From Hydractinia symbiolongicarpus (lineage: Eukaryota; Cnidaria; Hydrozoa; Anthoathecata; Hydractiniidae), in contig NC_079880.1 of assembly GCF_029227915.1 (NCBI RefSeq), positions 15,582,001-15,646,000 of the forward strand: DNA of 64,000 nt, written 5' to 3'. The notes under the pieces were generated by a model. The model ran no database searches. It was not told where the DNA came from and saw nothing but the letters and a program-made list of their open reading frames with translations. This document shows positions 61,701 to 64,000 of this stretch, one piece after another. Each line of letters opens with the position of its first letter. Within the stretch, counting starts at the first letter, position 1. A program made the position numbers and the translations under genes.

Positions 61701-62585
61701 ATCATGCCAATTGTAGAGGTCTACGTAGGGTCTCAGCTTAGTGATTCTTTGTACATCTTCTCCAATCACTGTATGAAGTAGGCCAGCGATGACGCCCCAT
61801 CTAAAACACTCCTCGTCATCATTGTTTGGATTGATAATGGCCTTTTTTAAATCTATAAGTTTTGGGGGTTCTATATACGATGAACCCCTTGTTAGCCGCA
61901 ACTTATGGAAATCTATATCAAGGTGTATAATTCGACTAATCGTGAAGCCACTCTTAGGTAGTGCAGGATGTTCCAAGTGGGTCTTGATATTGGCAAACAT
62001 TATATCCATTTTGTCGTCTACATCGCTACCCTGGAAGATTTCTGTCATATTACTATTAAAGGCCTTCTTCACCTCAATGTACTCGTCGTTAGCACCCTTC
62101 GAGTTTGGTACTATTTTCTTCTTCCACATGATCCACAGGGCCAGCTGTACCTTTGCCGATCCCATTTCCACCACCTGCTCCTTAATCAAGGTTTTCACGT
62201 TAGGTCGCACCATCCCCATATACCCATCGACGTCGGCTCCTCCCATACCAGGAATGCGAAAACTTCGAAATGTCTTGTGGAGCGCATGCTCATGTTCATG
62301 TGGTGTAAAATCTTGCACTGGCTGATCATATAGATTTTGAATATCTTCGAGGTAGTCTTCTTCAGCCTCTTTTTCCACTTCGTCATGAAGCGTAGGTTTC
62401 GCGATGATGTTATTCGCACCATCATAGAGATTCATCATATTGCACTTAAAAGATGCATAGGTTCTCTTGATTCCCTCTTTTATAGACTTGGGAACAGCGT
62501 CCACTAACCATTTGTACCATCCATGCATCTTGGTTTTCACGATCGAACGATTTTTTGACAGTTTCTCCTTTTCAACAGTGTCCAT
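58786..62585 (-). pseudogene. Family-B DNA polymerase of a second Polinton lineage
   Basis: Starts MDTVEKEKLSKNRSIVKTKM; THLDIDFHKL-like core (actual HLDIDFHKLRLTRGSSYIEP), KKINILRRSEHSIKR, a C2H2 finger FCLNCLQAF...H..C, exonuclease VYANFESLL and FHNLSGYDVHLFI, RFIDSCQFM, motif A CLDVNNLYG, motif B KLMNLSVFDKTMEN, motif C CYMGTDSFVYHI, end LARCHY. Breaks at 61194, 60627, 60090, 59900 and 59040. Exo I Asp is Asn, the motif B Gly is Asp and the motif C first Asp is Gly, so the enzyme is dead apart from the frameshifts. It lacks the OTU-like and YHxCxWHGC modules of A/B. Confidence 0.9.
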
Positions 62586-62602
62586 TTCAGATGGGGTAAT
62601 AG

Positions 62603-62845
62603 TCAGTTGTGCAATTCCTGCATTTTACCCCGTATAGTTGGACGGGTCTTTAGCATCTCTTGCCTTTCAAATATGTTCATGACCTCTGGTGTTATAGGTC
62701 TGACTGGTTGTATAGCCCTCCTAGGTGGCCCCTGTGGTTGATATTCCAGCAAAGCAACCAGGTCGGCCTTGCGTATCCTGTAGTAACCAGTCAACCCACG
62801 GCTTTTCGCAATATCACGTAATTGTTTCACAGTGTGTGTGTTCAT
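62603..62845 (-). CDS. SAP-domain-like protein upstream of the polymerase (80 aa)
   Basis: Intact: VKQLRDIAKSRGLTGYYRIR then KADLVALLEYQPQG is a clear SAP helix-turn-helix. The tail PEVMNIFERQEMLKTRP is basic. It ends 17 bp before the polymerase start and is the first gene inside the right repeat. A and B carry their SAP gene at the opposite end of the element, so either the gene moved or the two are independent acquisitions. Confidence 0.65.
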   Translation of the reverse strand: MNTHTVKQLRDIAKSRGLTGYYRIRKADLVALLEYQPQGPPRRAIQPVRPITPEVMNIFERQEMLKTRPTIRGKMQELHN

Positions 62846-62901
62846 TCTTTATTATATGGATTATATTTTCTCAGAGGATTTCATCTTGGTCAATACTAAC
62901 G

Positions 62902-63203
62902 CATCTTTACTGCGCATGCGTTGATTTTTGATGAAGTCAGCACTATATAATGAATTTACAATAATGTGCGCTAGAAATTTTTTTACTCATTTGCAGCTTT
63001 CTTTGATGACGTCCCTGGTATGCATGGATAAACATAGCATACTAGGGACTTTACCTTGAACTCCATGACTAAGCACTGCATACTAGGGACTAAGCATGAC
63101 TCAACACCGTATGGTATAGATTTATTGTGGTTTGACCGTGGGAAGAACTTGATGGTCGTGCGCGAGATGTGCGTTGCGCCAGAACATACATTTCTCTATC
63201 TCT
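62902..63203 (-). repeat. Element C right terminal inverted repeat (302 bp)
   Basis: Complement of 51990-52291 with scattered changes; carries TTACTCATTT (62983-62992) and TGACGTCC (63007-63014, one base off the left copy). Confidence 0.95.
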
Positions 63204-64000
63204 AGGCTACCTTAAAAGGAGAACTAACGATTGATAACAAGTTTGGCTTAAAATGTTCATTAAAGTGTGAATAAGAACTGTGTAATTTTTTTGCATTCTT
63301 GAGCCTTGGTTCTCGAGATATTTAAGGTCAAAGTGGTACTGTGGTCTCCGCCATGAGAGTGTCGAGGATGATTTTCTGTTCGGTAAATTACTTATCTGTG
63401 TAATCAAGCGGGAATTTAAACAAACGTATTTTGTGAACGAAGCGAGGGATTGACAAATGAATAAACCGTAAGTATTCCTTGGTGATAGTTTAGGATTAAT
63501 TTTTTTATTTAAAAATTTATTTCGTGGAAATAGAATGTTATTTTCGCTTTATAAATATAGTTTTGGGCGAAAATTGCAAGAGAATAAAAATACGAAGTCT
63601 TTTTTATCAGGTTTCTTATCTTCATACTCATAAGAGACACTTTCTTATAAGTATGTTGGCCTTGAACTTCGAGTCTGTCCTTTTTTTCTTCTTGCCTTGT
63701 TTTTATAATACTGTTTTTAATGATCGTAATAAAAATGTTAGAATATTCTTTTACAAAAAGTGTGTACTCGAATTCATTATGATTTTTTTGTGTGTCATTT
63801 TTGTATCAAAACAACCTTCAGGACATTTCTAGTCTCTGCTGTTCTATTACGTATAGGGCCTGTTCCAAATTGAAGCTTTTTTATTCGTATTTTTGTGCGA
63901 CACTAATTTCCTTTCAGCGCCAGCTGTTCATATACAACAGAAAAGGAAAAGAACAAAATTTGATTTTAAGCAAAGCTCAGTTTCATGCTAAGCTCTTTTT
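63204..64000. other. AT-rich flank right of element C
   Basis: No gene or repeat recognised; open frames here are AT-driven. Confidence 0.5.

Larger units (their letters stand above)
51990..63203. mobile_element. Element C: Polinton/Maverick with internal deletion and a different polymerase
   Basis: 11.2 kb between 302-bp inverted repeats beginning AG and ending CT, flanked by AGACT and AGGCT. Genes for the left-end proteins, integrase, ATPase and small membrane proteins are homologous to A and B. The whole block from the two-helix membrane gene to the double-anchored gene is deleted at 53795, which removes penton and capsid. The polymerase belongs to another Polinton lineage. Decay is heavy in most genes. 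Confidence 0.93.

Noticed and set aside
62883-62960. GCATGCGCAGTAA motif as a replication origin
   Set aside because: It occurs at the inner end of C's TIRs and near B's left end, but nothing in the sequence shows origin function.

Overview
The window looks like AT-rich nuclear DNA of an animal, and a cnidarian is my best guess. The evidence is a split host gene with splice signals (last exon of a TFIIH subunit 5 / GTF2H5-like gene, 50186-50369), pieces of an integrase-core-domain gene, three non-LTR retrotransposons, short DNA transposons, and viral gene families that I remember mainly from cnidarian assemblies. The species assignment is inference. I saw no tRNA, rRNA or CRISPR array.

The window is dominated by three related, decayed Polinton/Maverick-type elements (adintovirus-like endogenous viruses). 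Element A (4648-21415, 16.8 kb) is complete, with ~180 bp terminal inverted repeats (TIRs) and a 5-bp target duplication, and most of its genes carry zero or one lesion. Element B (about 21610-35963) has the same gene order, is more decayed, and has lost its right end at a (TA)n tract. Element C (51990-63203, 11.2 kb) has 302-bp TIRs and has lost the capsid block by an internal deletion.

Shared layout, left to right: small membrane protein, Cys-rich mini-protein, ssDNA-binding-like protein and SAP protein on +; a convergent hairpin; two-helix membrane protein and penton-like protein on -; a C-terminally anchored protein on +; a convergent hairpin; a coiled-coil membrane protein on -; major capsid protein, CxxC/HNH protein, membrane protein and DDE integrase on +; a convergent hairpin; then a long leftward array of BRO-like genes, packaging ATPase, four small membrane or basic proteins and DNA polymerase B. 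Integrase, polymerase, ATPase and capsid genes would together give a virion-forming, self-integrating element. Every copy now has broken genes: A has a catalytic Asp-to-Asn change in integrase, no ATPase start codon and a broken polymerase.

Element A sits in the first preserved exon of an integrase-core gene (4509-4647 and 21416-21606). Element B follows immediately, and a last exon of the same family lies at 37055-37401, so one host gene was apparently hit twice. Between 36 and 52 kb are a 726-bp Harbinger derivative with TAA duplications, a TIR element with TAGC duplications (40596-45125) that contains a CR1/L2-like LINE, a ~120-bp tandem repeat, an RTE-like LINE and the GTF2H5 exon. The left 4.5 kb holds a LINE fragment and a TTAA-flanked MITE.

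The points I find most unusual are: palindromes at gene ends that keep their position while their sequence changes; a (A/G)ATAAATG motif at almost every start codon; a short GC-rich repeat that spread within element A, twice in frame into proteins; unrelated palindromes at one spot in four BRO-domain copies; and a polymerase of a different lineage in element C behind otherwise homologous genes.
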